A DNA stretch of 64,000 nt from Streptomyces echinoruber (GCF_014651135.1 NZ_BMWH01000001.1:188120-252119), one strand, 5' to 3'; numbered from the stretch's first letter, positions 36,144 through 45,135 are shown. Numbers and translations: made by a program. Notes: generated by a model from the letters alone, not told the origin.

Positions 36144-36512
36144 TCAGCCGTAGTCGATTCCCGTGTTCGCGCTGCTGCCGGGGGCGTCGGCGGTCGCGTC
36201 CCCGGTCTGCTCGGCCCGGGCGGACCCGCTTCCCGCACCGCGCGGTCGCCGGATGCCGGTCGACGCGCTGCCTCCGGCGACGGCCCGGGCCCGTCCCGTG
36301 CCGACGGCCGTGTCCACCGTCCCGGATTCCGAAGCGGCCGGCGAGGCGAACAGCGCCAGGACCACGGCGGCCACCCCGGTGAGCCCCTGGACACAGGCGG
36401 CGACCAGTTGGCCGGTGTCCGGATCGCCCAGCACCCAGAAGAGCGGCGTCGAAACGACCAGTGCGCCACCGACCACCAACGTCGGGATCTTCCAGCGTCG
36501 CGGCACCCTCAC
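36144..36512 (-). CDS. Small membrane protein with C-terminal ANTGI motif, candidate effector
   Basis: The 122-residue protein has a basic N terminus, two hydrophobic segments (about 10-29 and 36-56) and a Gly/Ala/Ser tail. The tail contains SASTGIR (82-88) and ends SANTGIDYG (114-122). These match the ANSGY motifs at the N terminus of the STAND NTPase encoded 60 bp downstream on the same strand. The GTG at 36512 is close to its GGGGG. A GTG at 36506 has better spacing (about 8 nt). It could act as a membrane-perturbing effector recruited by motif pairing. This is inference. Confidence 0.7.
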   Translation of the reverse strand: MRVPRRWKIPTLVVGGALVVSTPLFWVLGDPDTGQLVAACVQGLTGVAAVVLALFASPAASESGTVDTAVGTGRARAVAGGSASTGIRRPRGAGSGSARAEQTGDATADAPGSSANTGIDYG

Positions 36513-36735
36513 CGCCCCCTTCGGCAGCCGGCCGACGGTATGTCACATCAGCGGGAACGCCTGCCGGCGGCCGACGGTTCCGCGGGAGGAGCAGCACCGG
36601 CCGCGGTCGGCATCCCCGCCCGCATCCGCTCGGATCTCCCCAGTCTCGCTTGGGTGTTGCGGTCACCGTCACCGGGCGAGCCGTCCGGCTTCTCGTCGGC
36701 GAACCGCCTGTCGGCCCGTGGCTCCGTACGGTTGC

Positions 36736-38055
36736 TCAGCGGTCGCCGAGCAGGTGCCCGGTGCTCTGTGAGAGGTCTTTCCGGGCGGGAAGCGGCGTGC
36801 CGGGCCCGCCGACGCCCAGTGGCAGAGCCGACCGCATCCAGGCGACCGCCTGAGCCGGAGGCGTACGGGTGTCGACTCCGAGGACGTGGAGGACACCGAG
36901 CACACCTGCGGGGCCCTCGACCCGGGCGACACGTTGGGCGTGCCCTCCCGGTTGCGGGTGCACGATCACAGCGTCGGGGGCGTCGGCCGGGGCGTACCCG
37001 GCGCAGTAGGTGAGCAGTTGGTGGATGTCCGCCGCACCGACGCGGTGGCGGTCGTAACGCTTGTACTTGGCGTCCACCGGCAGCAGTACGCGCCGAGCCG
37101 GATCCCGGCCGGGCAGGCTGAGCAGGAGGTCTGGCCGGAACGTGGAAGTGCTGCCGAGGTCGTCGAGGATGGTGATGTCGGCCTTGCCGGTGCTGGGGAC
37201 GGCGCGGCCGCCGTGCCCGGCGGCGGCCTCCGCGGCGAGGCGGCGGACAACCGCCTCCCAGAGCGCGGGCATGGGCAGCAGAAGACCGTCCGCGCTGATG
37301 CCGCGGTCGGCGAGCAAGTCGGTCACGCCGCCACCGCGCAGCAGCAGGCGGGCCCACGTATGGGCCGCGCGATAGCGGGAGTTCAGGCGGGTGTATTGGA
37401 CGCGGTCCAGTGCGCGGAGCGCGGCGGCCGGGGTCGGCGCCTGCGGGAACGCCTCGGCGATGCCCTTCAGGTCGCGGGCGAGGCCGGAGTCGGCGGCCAG
37501 GGCGAGCGCGACGCGCAGCGCGGTCCCGAGGACGCGGTTGTCCCAGATGTCCGTCTCCCGGTCGAACGTGCGGAGATGCAACTGGTCCAGTCGGCCGTAA
37601 CGGCGGGTCACCTGGGCAGCGGTGTCCAGGCGCCCGCGGAGCACCGGTTCGAGGCTGTGGCGGGGAACGTAGTCGCAGCGCAGCCCGTCCCTCACCAGCT
37701 TTTCGCACTGTTCGAGCAGGGCCGCGGCCACGAGGTCGGCGTAGCCGTCCGCAGCGGTGGTCCAGCGCCGGGCCGCCGTGGGCGTGGGGGTGCCGAGCGC
37801 GTAGGCGAGCCAGGCCATGAGCTGTTCGCCCGGGATGGCGAGCTTGGGCTCGATGACGAGGCGCACACGGTCCAGGGCGAGCACGCCGACGGTCGCGTCG
37901 GCGGTGAGGCGCCAGCTGGCGCGATCTGGCCGCAGGGTGAGGCAGCCGCGTGCTTGAATGGCGTGCAGGCGGGTGACGTCCCGCGGGGTGAGCTGCTCGG
38001 CGTCCAGCGTGCGGGACTCGTACTCGCCGAGTCTGATCTCGGCGCGGTCAGGCAT
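36736..38055 (-). CDS. mcrC: McrC-family nuclease subunit (second type IV system)
   Basis: The 439-residue protein follows the McrC pattern. A DUF2357-like N-terminal region (LRPDRASWRLTADATVGVLA, VRLVIEPKL) is followed by the stretch YTRLNSRYRAAHTWARLLL and a PD-(D/E)xK site in FRPDLLLSLPG and LLPVDAKYKRYD. It overlaps the upstream mcrB by 8 nt. It is clearly diverged from the McrC at 23.9-25.1 kb, so the two systems are not a recent duplication. The C-terminal 25 residues are low-complexity. Confidence 0.9.
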   Translation of the reverse strand: MPDRAEIRLGEYESRTLDAEQLTPRDVTRLHAIQARGCLTLRPDRASWRLTADATVGVLALDRVRLVIEPKLAIPGEQLMAWLAYALGTPTPTAARRWTTAADGYADLVAAALLEQCEKLVRDGLRCDYVPRHSLEPVLRGRLDTAAQVTRRYGRLDQLHLRTFDRETDIWDNRVLGTALRVALALAADSGLARDLKGIAEAFPQAPTPAAALRALDRVQYTRLNSRYRAAHTWARLLLRGGGVTDLLADRGISADGLLLPMPALWEAVVRRLAAEAAAGHGGRAVPSTGKADITILDDLGSTSTFRPDLLLSLPGRDPARRVLLPVDAKYKRYDRHRVGAADIHQLLTYCAGYAPADAPDAVIVHPQPGGHAQRVARVEGPAGVLGVLHVLGVDTRTPPAQAVAWMRSALPLGVGGPGTPLPARKDLSQSTGHLLGDR

Positions 38056-40195
38056 CGGAGCCGGGAGTGCCGCCGCTGGTGAACTCGGTCGCCAGGGCGT
38101 CGGGCAGGTCCTGCGGGGACATGAGTACGGGACGCCCGGTGTCCGCGTCGACCAGGTCGCCGAGGATGCGGTGCAGCAGGTCGGCCCGGCCGAGGCAGTA
38201 GTCCTCCAGCAGAGGGATCACCTCGTGGCGGAAGGCGGCGGCCAGGTCCTCCTCCGTGGCGATCGGCTTGCCGTCGCGCAGCAGGTAGGCGTGGCCGATC
38301 TGGTGATCGGTGTCGAGGTGGCGGGCTATGCGCGCGTTGAGGGACTCGAGGAACGCGGCCAGGTCCAGGGGGCCGACCGTCGCGGACACGGCGTCGGGGT
38401 CGGGATCCACGGGCAGGAAGGCGAACCGGCGGCGCACCGCGGCGTCCAGGTGGCTGATGCTGCGGTCGGCGGTGTTCATCGTGCCGATGATCCGGACGTT
38501 CGGCGGCACGGAGAACTTCCGCCTGCTGACGGGCAGGGTGACCGGCAGGCCGCGCTTGTCGAGTTCGAGGAGCGTGATCAGCTCACCGAAGACGCGCGGC
38601 AGATCACCCCGGTTGATCTCGTCGACGATCAGCAGGAACGTCTGCTCCGGCCGGGCAGCGGCCCGAGTGCACAGGTCGTGGAACAGACCGTCCCTGAGGG
38701 TGAGGGTGAGCCCGGGGCCGGTGGCGCTCATGTCCGGCTTGAAGCCTTCGACGAAGTCTTCGTACCCATACGAGGGGTGGAAGGTGACCATGCCCACGCG
38801 GTCACCGTGCAGCATCTCGGCCTGGGCCTGGGCGCGCCGGTCCGGCTCGGCGCCGAGCACGTCCGCGCGGCCCGTCAGCGCGAGGGCGGCGCGGAGCGCG
38901 AGCCGTGTCTTTCCCGTGCCGGGCGGCCCGTGCAGGATCACCTGCCCCTTGCGGTCCACAGCGTCCACGACGGCCTGCACGTCCTCGGGCAGTGTCACCG
39001 GCGCGCCGTCCTCCCGCGCCCGGGCCGTCCCCGCGGCGTTTCCGTCGCGGGCTGCCGTGAGCCGGGCGAACAGGGCCGGGTCGACCTTGGCGAAGGTGGA
39101 CTGCCAGCCGTGCTGCGGCTCGGCCAGTTTCCGCGCGTGGGAGGTGTCCCACGCCACGGGGACGACGTGCCGGAACTCCACCCGCTCCGCGGCGAACCGG
39201 TAGCCGCCGGTGACCGTGCCGGTGGCGAGGACCTCGTCCTTGCCGCGGTTGGCGACGATCCGGTCTCCCGCCTCGAGGTCCCGGAAGGCCAGCAGCCGGC
39301 GAGCGAGGGTCAGACTGCCGCCGCGGCTGCCGGGCGAGTTCAAGTCGAGGGCCGCCTTGAGTTCGGTGTCGCTCTGGTATTGGCCGAGGTCTCCGACCTC
39401 GTCCCAGCCCACGCAGATGAACCCGCCGTCGCGGCACTCGTCCCAGAGACGGCCGCGCTCACCGGGGGCGATCTTCCAGATCGTGCGTTGCCGGGGGCGC
39501 GGATCGAAGTTCCGGTAGAGGAAGCGCATCACCTCGAGGCCGCTCCACCCCTCGAACTCGGGCCGCTGCCGCACCAGATGGAGGAGCCTGCGGTTGCTGC
39601 GCCAGGCCGGGGAGTCCGCCTCGGCTGTCCCGCCCAGCCGGAGAAGGAACGTGCGCAGGTGCTCGGTGGAGTAGACGGGCAGGAAGTGCTCGGGGAAATA
39701 GGCGGTCAGTGACTTGGTCACCAGGGCCGGGCCGAACCGCAGCAGGTTGAGGTCGTCCAGCGTTTCGAAGTCCTGCCGGGCCACCGCGTCGAAGGCCTGG
39801 ACGAACTGGCCGCGCAACCGCGCCCACGCCTGAGCCGGTTCCAGTCCGCGCAGGGGCGCGGCCAGCCGCCATTCGCCGGAGCGGTGGCGGTAGATGATGT
39901 GCTTGGCCGCGCTGCCACCCCTGATGCTTCCGAGGTGCGGCGTGCCGAACTCCAGCAGTCGGCAGTACGTCGCCCCGTCCTCGCCCACGCCGGACCGGGG
40001 CGTGTCGGAGAACCCGCTCTCCACCGACGTGTCCAGTCCCAGGGCGTAACGCTCGAGCGGCAGTTCAGCCCACTGCTCCAAGGGGAACCGGGTGATGATG
40101 CGCCGGCGTTCCTCCTCGGCCCTGGCCTCGTCGACGGCCACAGTGCCGCGGTCGAACGCGGCCGCGGCCTCCCCGATGCCCACCCTATCGTTCAT
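38048..40195 (-). CDS. mcrB: McrB-family AAA+ GTPase with internal EVE/PUA-like domain
   Basis: The 715-residue protein has three parts. Residues about 30-235 are an alpha/beta region I cannot name (KHIIYRHRSGEWRLA). Residues about 238-350 look like an EVE/PUA fold (TIWKIAPGERGRLW, FICVGWDEVGDLGQY, GDRIVANRGKDEVLATGTV), which in known proteins reads modified bases. The AAA+ core has GPPGTGKT (423-430), LLIVDEINRGDLPRVFGE and GTMNTADRS. ATGs at 40204 and 40207 are alternative starts and none has a strong ribosome-binding site. It forms an operon with McrC downstream. Confidence 0.9.
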   Translation of the reverse strand: MNDRVGIGEAAAAFDRGTVAVDEARAEEERRRIITRFPLEQWAELPLERYALGLDTSVESGFSDTPRSGVGEDGATYCRLLEFGTPHLGSIRGGSAAKHIIYRHRSGEWRLAAPLRGLEPAQAWARLRGQFVQAFDAVARQDFETLDDLNLLRFGPALVTKSLTAYFPEHFLPVYSTEHLRTFLLRLGGTAEADSPAWRSNRRLLHLVRQRPEFEGWSGLEVMRFLYRNFDPRPRQRTIWKIAPGERGRLWDECRDGGFICVGWDEVGDLGQYQSDTELKAALDLNSPGSRGGSLTLARRLLAFRDLEAGDRIVANRGKDEVLATGTVTGGYRFAAERVEFRHVVPVAWDTSHARKLAEPQHGWQSTFAKVDPALFARLTAARDGNAAGTARAREDGAPVTLPEDVQAVVDAVDRKGQVILHGPPGTGKTRLALRAALALTGRADVLGAEPDRRAQAQAEMLHGDRVGMVTFHPSYGYEDFVEGFKPDMSATGPGLTLTLRDGLFHDLCTRAAARPEQTFLLIVDEINRGDLPRVFGELITLLELDKRGLPVTLPVSRRKFSVPPNVRIIGTMNTADRSISHLDAAVRRRFAFLPVDPDPDAVSATVGPLDLAAFLESLNARIARHLDTDHQIGHAYLLRDGKPIATEEDLAAAFRHEVIPLLEDYCLGRADLLHRILGDLVDADTGRPVLMSPQDLPDALATEFTSGGTPGSDA

Positions 40196-40345
40196 GATGG
40201 TCATCATCTCGCACGCGCCAGGGCCCGACGCCGTGGGCGGCTCCCACCGGCCTGGGAGATTACGGGCTGCGCAAGGCTTCGATGCCTGACATGATGAGCC
40301 GCCCGGACACTCGCGCGGGGCGGGTGCGGTGGCCGAGGGGAAAAC

Positions 40346-40735
40346 GTGGCGGACTGGATATACATCCTCAACCCGGACAGAGACACGCTGGACGGAGAGC
40401 CTCTCGACAAGGAGGAGATGCACCGGCTGGCGGAGGAGGAACCCGAACTGGAGCTGTGGCTCAGCCGGCGCTACACCATGAAGCCCGGCGACCGCCTCTG
40501 GTTCTTCATCACCCGACCGGAGGCGGCGGTCGCCGCGGTGGCCGAGGTCGACAAGGAACCGTGGGAGGAGCCGGGCGCCCCCTACCTCGTGGCGGCGACC
40601 CTGCTGCCCGAGGCGACCAAGGCGCTGTACCGCGACCCCGTGGGCCGGGACGAGCTCGGGCTCGGGCAGGTGCGCTCGGTCCAGAAGGTGAAGCCGCACG
40701 CGCTGCCGGCGCTGCTGGCGCGGGCGGGCCTCTGA
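40346..40735 (+). CDS. Small EVE/PUA-like protein
   Basis: The 129-residue protein starts MADWIYILNPDRDTLDGEPL and contains KPGDRLWFFITRPEAAVAAV. That is the strand pattern of EVE/PUA domains, where a modified nucleobase is bound in a pocket. GTG follows GAGGGGA. It lies divergently from the McrB gene, which carries an EVE-like domain itself. It may be a second modification reader or a regulator of that system. The fold call is from pattern only. Confidence 0.6.
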   Translation: MADWIYILNPDRDTLDGEPLDKEEMHRLAEEEPELELWLSRRYTMKPGDRLWFFITRPEAAVAAVAEVDKEPWEEPGAPYLVAATLLPEATKALYRDPVGRDELGLGQVRSVQKVKPHALPALLARAGL

Positions 40736-40785
40736 GGGCCGCCCGCGGCGGGCCGGACGGCCGGAGCCTCGGTAAGGTGATCGGC

Positions 40786-41286
40786 ATGTCGTCCGCGCAC
40801 TTGCTGATCATCGGGGACCGGGCCGCTCTGAGCTGGGTGGTGACCGAGCAGCGGATGGCGTTCCCGGCCGGGCGGACCAAGCTGGCGCGCACCTTGGAAG
40901 CGGGCGACGAGATCTTCCTCTACACCACGCGCGGCTGCTTCCGGAACCCGACCCGCGACCTGGGCCGCGTGATCGCCCGCGCCTCGGTCGCCACTCCCGT
41001 ACGCGCGCTGGACGAGCCGGTCGTCTTCGGCGACCGCTCCTTCACGGAGGGCTGCCGCCTGCGCATCTCCGGCCTGGCGCCCTTCCGCCAAGGGCTCGTC
41101 CTGCGCGACCTGGTGCCCCGGCTGTCGGTCTTCCCCGACCCGGCGACGTGGAGCGTCCGCATGCGCCGGGCGTCCCTGGCGCTGCCACCGGGCGACGCGG
41201 ACCTGCTGCGCGCCGAACTGGAGCCGCTGCTGCGGCCGTACGACGAGACCGCCGGCGCCTACCGCTGGGAGCCGGCGCCGGCCTGA
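40786..41286 (+). CDS. Second EVE/PUA-like protein
   Basis: The 166-residue protein reads SAHLLIIGDRAALSWVVTEQ, then LARTLEAGDEIFLYTTRGCF and GRVIARASV. This is again an EVE-like arrangement of N-terminal strand, G-D-x-h-x-h-Y strand and V-G-x-A-like strand. ATG follows AAGGTGAT. The gene is 50 bp after the previous small protein and reads the same way, so they are probably co-expressed. No catalytic residues are evident. Confidence 0.55.
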   Translation: MSSAHLLIIGDRAALSWVVTEQRMAFPAGRTKLARTLEAGDEIFLYTTRGCFRNPTRDLGRVIARASVATPVRALDEPVVFGDRSFTEGCRLRISGLAPFRQGLVLRDLVPRLSVFPDPATWSVRMRRASLALPPGDADLLRAELEPLLRPYDETAGAYRWEPAPA

Positions 41287-41428
41287 GCCGGTACGGGTAC
41301 GGCTCCCGCGACGGCGCCGGACCGGGAGCGGACCGGGACCGGCAGGCTCTTCCCGAGCGAGCCCGCCCGCCCGGCACCGCCGGACCCCGACACCCGAGTC
41401 CCGTTCCCCGGCAGAGAGGTGTGCCGCC

Positions 41429-42559
41429 TTGCCCCACGCGAAGGACCACCAAAGGGAGCTTTTCGCCCGGCAGTCCCGCGTCCGCGGAATGATGCTCGGC
41501 CTGGCGCTCGGAGACACGGTGGGAGGGGCCCGGGGCAGGCTGCCGGCCGGGGGTCCGCTGCGGGCCGGTGTCAGCACACAGCTCGCCTGCTTCACCGCCG
41601 AGGGCGTCATCCGCGCCCAGGTGCGCGGACACCACAAGGGGATGTGCTACGTACCGGGCGTGATCCTGCACGCCTACTGCCGGTGGGCCTACTTGCAGGG
41701 CATCGAGCAGGAGAAGATGCGGCGCCGCTGGGCCCCCTCGTACAGCAACGCGGTGTGGCCGGACGGCTGGCTCGCTCGCGTGCCCGTGCTGGCCGAGCGG
41801 CGCGGCAGCGCACCGGCGACGGTGACGACCCTGTCCCGGATCGAGGACGGCGACAAGCGGATGCCCGCCCCCACCCCCAGCCGGGGCTGCCACGCACTGA
41901 CCCGGAGCCTTCCCGTCGCGGTCGCCGGGGCCGGGGGTGTCGCCCAGGTCGGCTCACTGGCCGCGCTCACGCACGGCGACCCGGCCGCGCAGGCCGCCAC
42001 GGTCCACGCGACCGTGCTGGCCCACCACTGCCTGACCCACCCCGTGCCGGCGTGCGACCCGTCCTCCTGGCCCGGCGCGTCCGCCCAGGTGGTGCGGGAA
42101 GCGCTGCACGCGGGCCTCACCGCCCTGCCGTCGACGGGCCGGCCCGTCACCGGTGACGAGCAGGACCGCCTGGTGGCGGCGTTCCGGTCCGCGGTCGACG
42201 AGCCGCCGGACGCGGGACGCCTGGCACGGCTCGCGCCGGACGCCACCGCGCCCTCGGCCCTGCTGGGCGGTCTCTACACGGCGGCCGCGTTCCCCGCGCC
42301 CGCCGATTTCCGGACCGCGCTGGAGTTCGCGGCGGGCGCTCCGGACGGCGACTCGGTCGCCTGCGTCACCGGCGCGCTGCTCGGCGCCGTCCACGGGGTC
42401 GAGGCGCTGCCGGTCGACCTGGTCAGCCGGCACGAACTGGCCTGGGTCCTGGACACCTTGGCCCGCGACTTGGTGCTGGAGTTCGACGACTCGCCCAGCG
42501 GCAGCGAGTACATCCGGGGCTGGGACCCGCATTGGTGGAACCGCTATCCCGGCTGGTGA
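41429..42559 (+). CDS. ADP-ribosylglycohydrolase-fold protein, probably catalytically altered
   Basis: The 376-residue protein aligns with the DraG/ADP-ribosylglycohydrolase family. GMMLGLALGDTVGG is at the N terminus, GVSTQLACFTAEGVIRA is next and GDSVACVTGALLGAVHG is near the C terminus. The family normally has D-D-T before Q (here V-S-T) and G-D-x-D-T (here G-D-S-V-A), so at least three dimagnesium ligands look lost. It may bind but not hydrolyse ADP-ribose. A TTG at 41429 after AGAGAGG is the only start that keeps the conserved N terminus. It lies beside the McrBC/EVE genes. Confidence 0.8.
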   Translation: MPHAKDHQRELFARQSRVRGMMLGLALGDTVGGARGRLPAGGPLRAGVSTQLACFTAEGVIRAQVRGHHKGMCYVPGVILHAYCRWAYLQGIEQEKMRRRWAPSYSNAVWPDGWLARVPVLAERRGSAPATVTTLSRIEDGDKRMPAPTPSRGCHALTRSLPVAVAGAGGVAQVGSLAALTHGDPAAQAATVHATVLAHHCLTHPVPACDPSSWPGASAQVVREALHAGLTALPSTGRPVTGDEQDRLVAAFRSAVDEPPDAGRLARLAPDATAPSALLGGLYTAAAFPAPADFRTALEFAAGAPDGDSVACVTGALLGAVHGVEALPVDLVSRHELAWVLDTLARDLVLEFDDSPSGSEYIRGWDPHWWNRYPGW

Positions 42560-42637
42560 CGCCCATCATCGGATCGCCCACCGGTCCACCCGCCGACCGG
42601 GCCCGGCCCTCCCCTCCCGGGCGGAAGCCGCGTCCTG

Positions 42638-43135
42638 TCAGGAGTAGGTCCAGCGCCAACCGCCCCCGCTGTAGGCGCACTTGATCCGAGCGCCGCTCGC
42701 GGTCGTGGTCACGGCCCCGTGGTCGCTGTTCCGGCAGTACTGCCCCGCCTGGTAGCAGTTGCCCGCGTTGGAGACTATGGAACACGTGCCGCTGCCGCCA
42801 CCACTGCTGCCGCCGCCGCTGCCGGAGTCGGCCGCCTGAGCGGCTCTGGTGACGGTGACGGTGGGGCCGGGCCGCGTGACCGTCTTCGTCTTGGTGACCG
42901 TGGGAGCGGGTTCGGGCTTGGCGCTGACAGTGGCCGTGGCGGTCACGGTGGCCGTGGCGGTCACGGTCGGCGTGGGCCGCGCGGCGAGCGTGTGGGCGGC
43001 GTTCGCGTCGTCCTGACCGGCCTGGCCGCCGATCACCCCGAGAGCGAACAGGGCCGCGCCCGCGGCCCACACCCTCTTGCGCTTGCGCAGCGGTCGGAAG
43101 TCGGCCGGGTGCGGCGGACGGTTGTGCGGGTTCAC
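42638..43135 (-). CDS. Membrane-anchored or secreted protein with Thr-rich stalk and Cys domain
   Basis: The 165-residue protein has a basic cytoplasmic N terminus (RPLRKRKR) and one hydrophobic helix (about 22-38). A Thr/Val-rich stalk (TVTATATVTATATV) and a small C-terminal extracellular domain with four Cys follow (from GTCSIVSNAGNCYQ), probably two disulfides. Similar proteins are common in Streptomyces with no known role. GTG is preceded by GAGGGGGAACC. Confidence 0.65.
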   Translation of the reverse strand: MNPHNRPPHPADFRPLRKRKRVWAAGAALFALGVIGGQAGQDDANAAHTLAARPTPTVTATATVTATATVSAKPEPAPTVTKTKTVTRPGPTVTVTRAAQAADSGSGGGSSGGGSGTCSIVSNAGNCYQAGQYCRNSDHGAVTTTASGARIKCAYSGGGWRWTYS

Positions 43136-43591
43136 GGTTCCCCCTCGAATTCCGAGTGTTCACAGGGACGCTCCTGCCGACGCACCGACCGCTCCTGGCG
43201 CCTTCCTTGAACTTGAAGCTCAGGAGCCAGGACGGGCGCTACGGGCGGGGGTCGGAACACCGTCGGCAGGTGATGACGTCAACGGGAGCATGACCCATTC
43301 CTGTTAGCTATGTCAACATACTTCCATCACTGCTTGGCTGCGTTACTGTGTACGATCGGTTGTGCGGGTCTCGGTGAGCCAGTGGCGATACCGACCGGCC
43401 GTCGAGCCCCGCACGCACGGGAGCCGGCAGACCCTCCGCCGCAGCGCAGGAGCCGAAACCGATGGACGTCTTCGGCGGCCTGCAAGGAACTGCGCTCCCG
43501 GTGCCACACCCGGAGCGGTCGGCGGTCCGGGCCTGTCGGAATGAACCATCCGAGCCGCCCCAACCGCCCGACGCCCCACCCGCCCGGCTCC
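43136..43591. other. Intergenic region with a promoter for the Cys-domain protein
   Basis: On the minus strand TTGACA (plus 43311-43316), 17 bp and TCATGC (plus 43288-43293) form a promoter about 150 bp upstream of the 42638-43135 gene. It has the same -10 hexamer and spacing as the promoter proposed at 30063-30091. The right part (43320-43591) shows only composition-driven open frames and no gene that I can support. Confidence 0.5.
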
Positions 43592-44074
43592 TCAGCCGGC
43601 AGGCCCGGCCGCTTCCCGAAACGGCCGGGTGTGCGAGGGCTCCTGCCTCAGCAGCGCCCACACCGTCTTGCCCGAGGGCGGGAACGGGTCCGTGCCCCAG
43701 TGGTCGGCGAGCGCGGCAATCAGGAGCAGGCCCCGGCCCGACTCGGTGTCCGCAGGCGTGGTCAGGTCCGTCACGGGGGAGGGGAGCCGGTCGCCGCGCG
43801 CGTCGGTCACCGCGATCCGCAGCACACCCGCGGCCGGGTCGAAGCGCAGCGCGAGACGGAAGTCGCGGCCCGGCACCCGGCCGTGCAGCGCCGCGTTGGC
43901 CGCCAGCTCCGCCACGATCTGCTCCGCGCGCTCGGCCACGGACGGTGACACCTGCCAGGCGTGCAGCTCCGCCGCCGTGAGCAGACGCGCGAGGCGCGCA
44001 CCGCGGCGCGTGGACGACAACTGCTGCGCGAACGTCCTGACGGCCGTGGGCGGATGGGGTGTGGTCACGTTCAT
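43592..44074 (-). CDS. Anti-sigma-type HATPase (regulatory ATP-binding protein)
   Basis: The 160-residue protein is a single GHKL ATPase domain with N-box EQIVAELAANAALHG, G1-like IAVTDARGD and G2-like ESGRGLLLIAAL. It lies divergently from the XRE/DUF397 pair. This three-gene set (ATPase, XRE-DUF5753, DUF397) is a recurrent developmental or antibiotic-regulation cluster in Streptomyces, related to whiJ/abaA-type loci. The partner sigma factor is not encoded here. Confidence 0.85.
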   Translation of the reverse strand: MNVTTPHPPTAVRTFAQQLSSTRRGARLARLLTAAELHAWQVSPSVAERAEQIVAELAANAALHGRVPGRDFRLALRFDPAAGVLRIAVTDARGDRLPSPVTDLTTPADTESGRGLLLIAALADHWGTDPFPPSGKTVWALLRQEPSHTRPFREAAGPAG

Positions 44075-44265
44075 GAGGTCAGAGTGGCGGGCGCGCGGGG
44101 GCGCGTTCCAGGCGCGATCCCCGTACGGTGCGTCAGCGTACGGAGACGTTCCGTAGACGGTACGGCCCGCCTGCCGTCACGCTGGGTGTTGTGCCGTCGG
44201 GAGTGGGGTGCCGGAAGACCCGGACGGCTGCGCACGGACGTGAGGGCAAACGGAGGGTGGCGCAC

Positions 44266-45135
44266 ATGGCGGACGCCGACATCATCGGTACCCGGGACGA
44301 ACTGGCCGTCTGCGAGGGGGAGAAGGAACCGGACCCGTCCGACAGCCTGCGGACCTTCGGCGCCGTCGTCCAGGCCCTGCGGGAGAACGCGGGACTGAGC
44401 CGGGCCGAGTTCGGGGAGCTGGTGCGCTACTCCAAGCACACCGTGGAGTCGGTGGAGTTGGGCCGCCGCATGCCGGACGAGTCCTTCGTGGAGCGGGCGG
44501 AGGAGGTGCTGGGCAACACCGGTGCGCTGCGCAGGTCGGCCCGCTTCCTGACCCGAGGGGAGGCGGGTCTGGCGGCGTGGTTCCGGCGGTGGGCCCGGCT
44601 GGAGCGGGTGGCGGTGAGCCTGTGGACGTATGAATGCCGGTTGGTGCCTGGGTTGTTGCAGTCGGAGGGGTACGTCAGAGCTCTTTGTGACAACGACATC
44701 CCACCCCTCACGGATGACGTGGTGGAGACCACGGTGCAGGCTCGCCTGGAGCGCCAGCGTTTGCTTCGTGACAGGCCCGGCACCACGTTCGACTTCATCG
44801 TGGAGGAAAGCGTCCTGATGCGCCGTCTGGGAGGAACGCAGGTCGCTGCCGAGCAGTTGGACCACATCATCCAACTGACTTCGCTGCGAAACGTGACCTT
44901 CCAGATCATGCCTGCGAACAGTGAGCAACACGCTTGCCTCGCCGGGCCGGTTCGGCTCCTGCAGACGTCGGACGGCCGCTGGCGCGCCTATTCCGAGGGG
45001 CAGGGGACCGGTCGCCTGATCACTGACCAGAAAGAGGTGAGCAGGATCCACATGCGCTATGCGAGACTGCGCTCGCAGGCCCTCTCCCCGAAGGACTCCG
45101 CGAGCCTGCTGGTGCGGATAAGAGGAGCGCTATGA
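44266..45135 (+). CDS. XRE-family regulator with DUF5753
   Basis: The 289-residue protein has an N-terminal XRE helix-turn-helix (VVQALRENAGLSRAEFGELV, then YSKHTVESVELGRR). The C-terminal DUF5753 includes LWTYECRLVPGLLQSEGYVR and SLRNVTFQIMPANSEQHACL. The family resembles WhiJ and works with DUF397 partners. ATG follows GGAGGG. The second half has lower G+C than its neighbours, which hints at horizontal spread of the cassette. It overlaps the DUF397 gene by 4 nt. Confidence 0.92.
   Translation: MADADIIGTRDELAVCEGEKEPDPSDSLRTFGAVVQALRENAGLSRAEFGELVRYSKHTVESVELGRRMPDESFVERAEEVLGNTGALRRSARFLTRGEAGLAAWFRRWARLERVAVSLWTYECRLVPGLLQSEGYVRALCDNDIPPLTDDVVETTVQARLERQRLLRDRPGTTFDFIVEESVLMRRLGGTQVAAEQLDHIIQLTSLRNVTFQIMPANSEQHACLAGPVRLLQTSDGRWRAYSEGQGTGRLITDQKEVSRIHMRYARLRSQALSPKDSASLLVRIRGAL

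Noticed and set aside
19900..42559. Prophage or integrative element
   Set aside because: No integrase, transposase, structural phage gene, tRNA or paired attachment site was seen.
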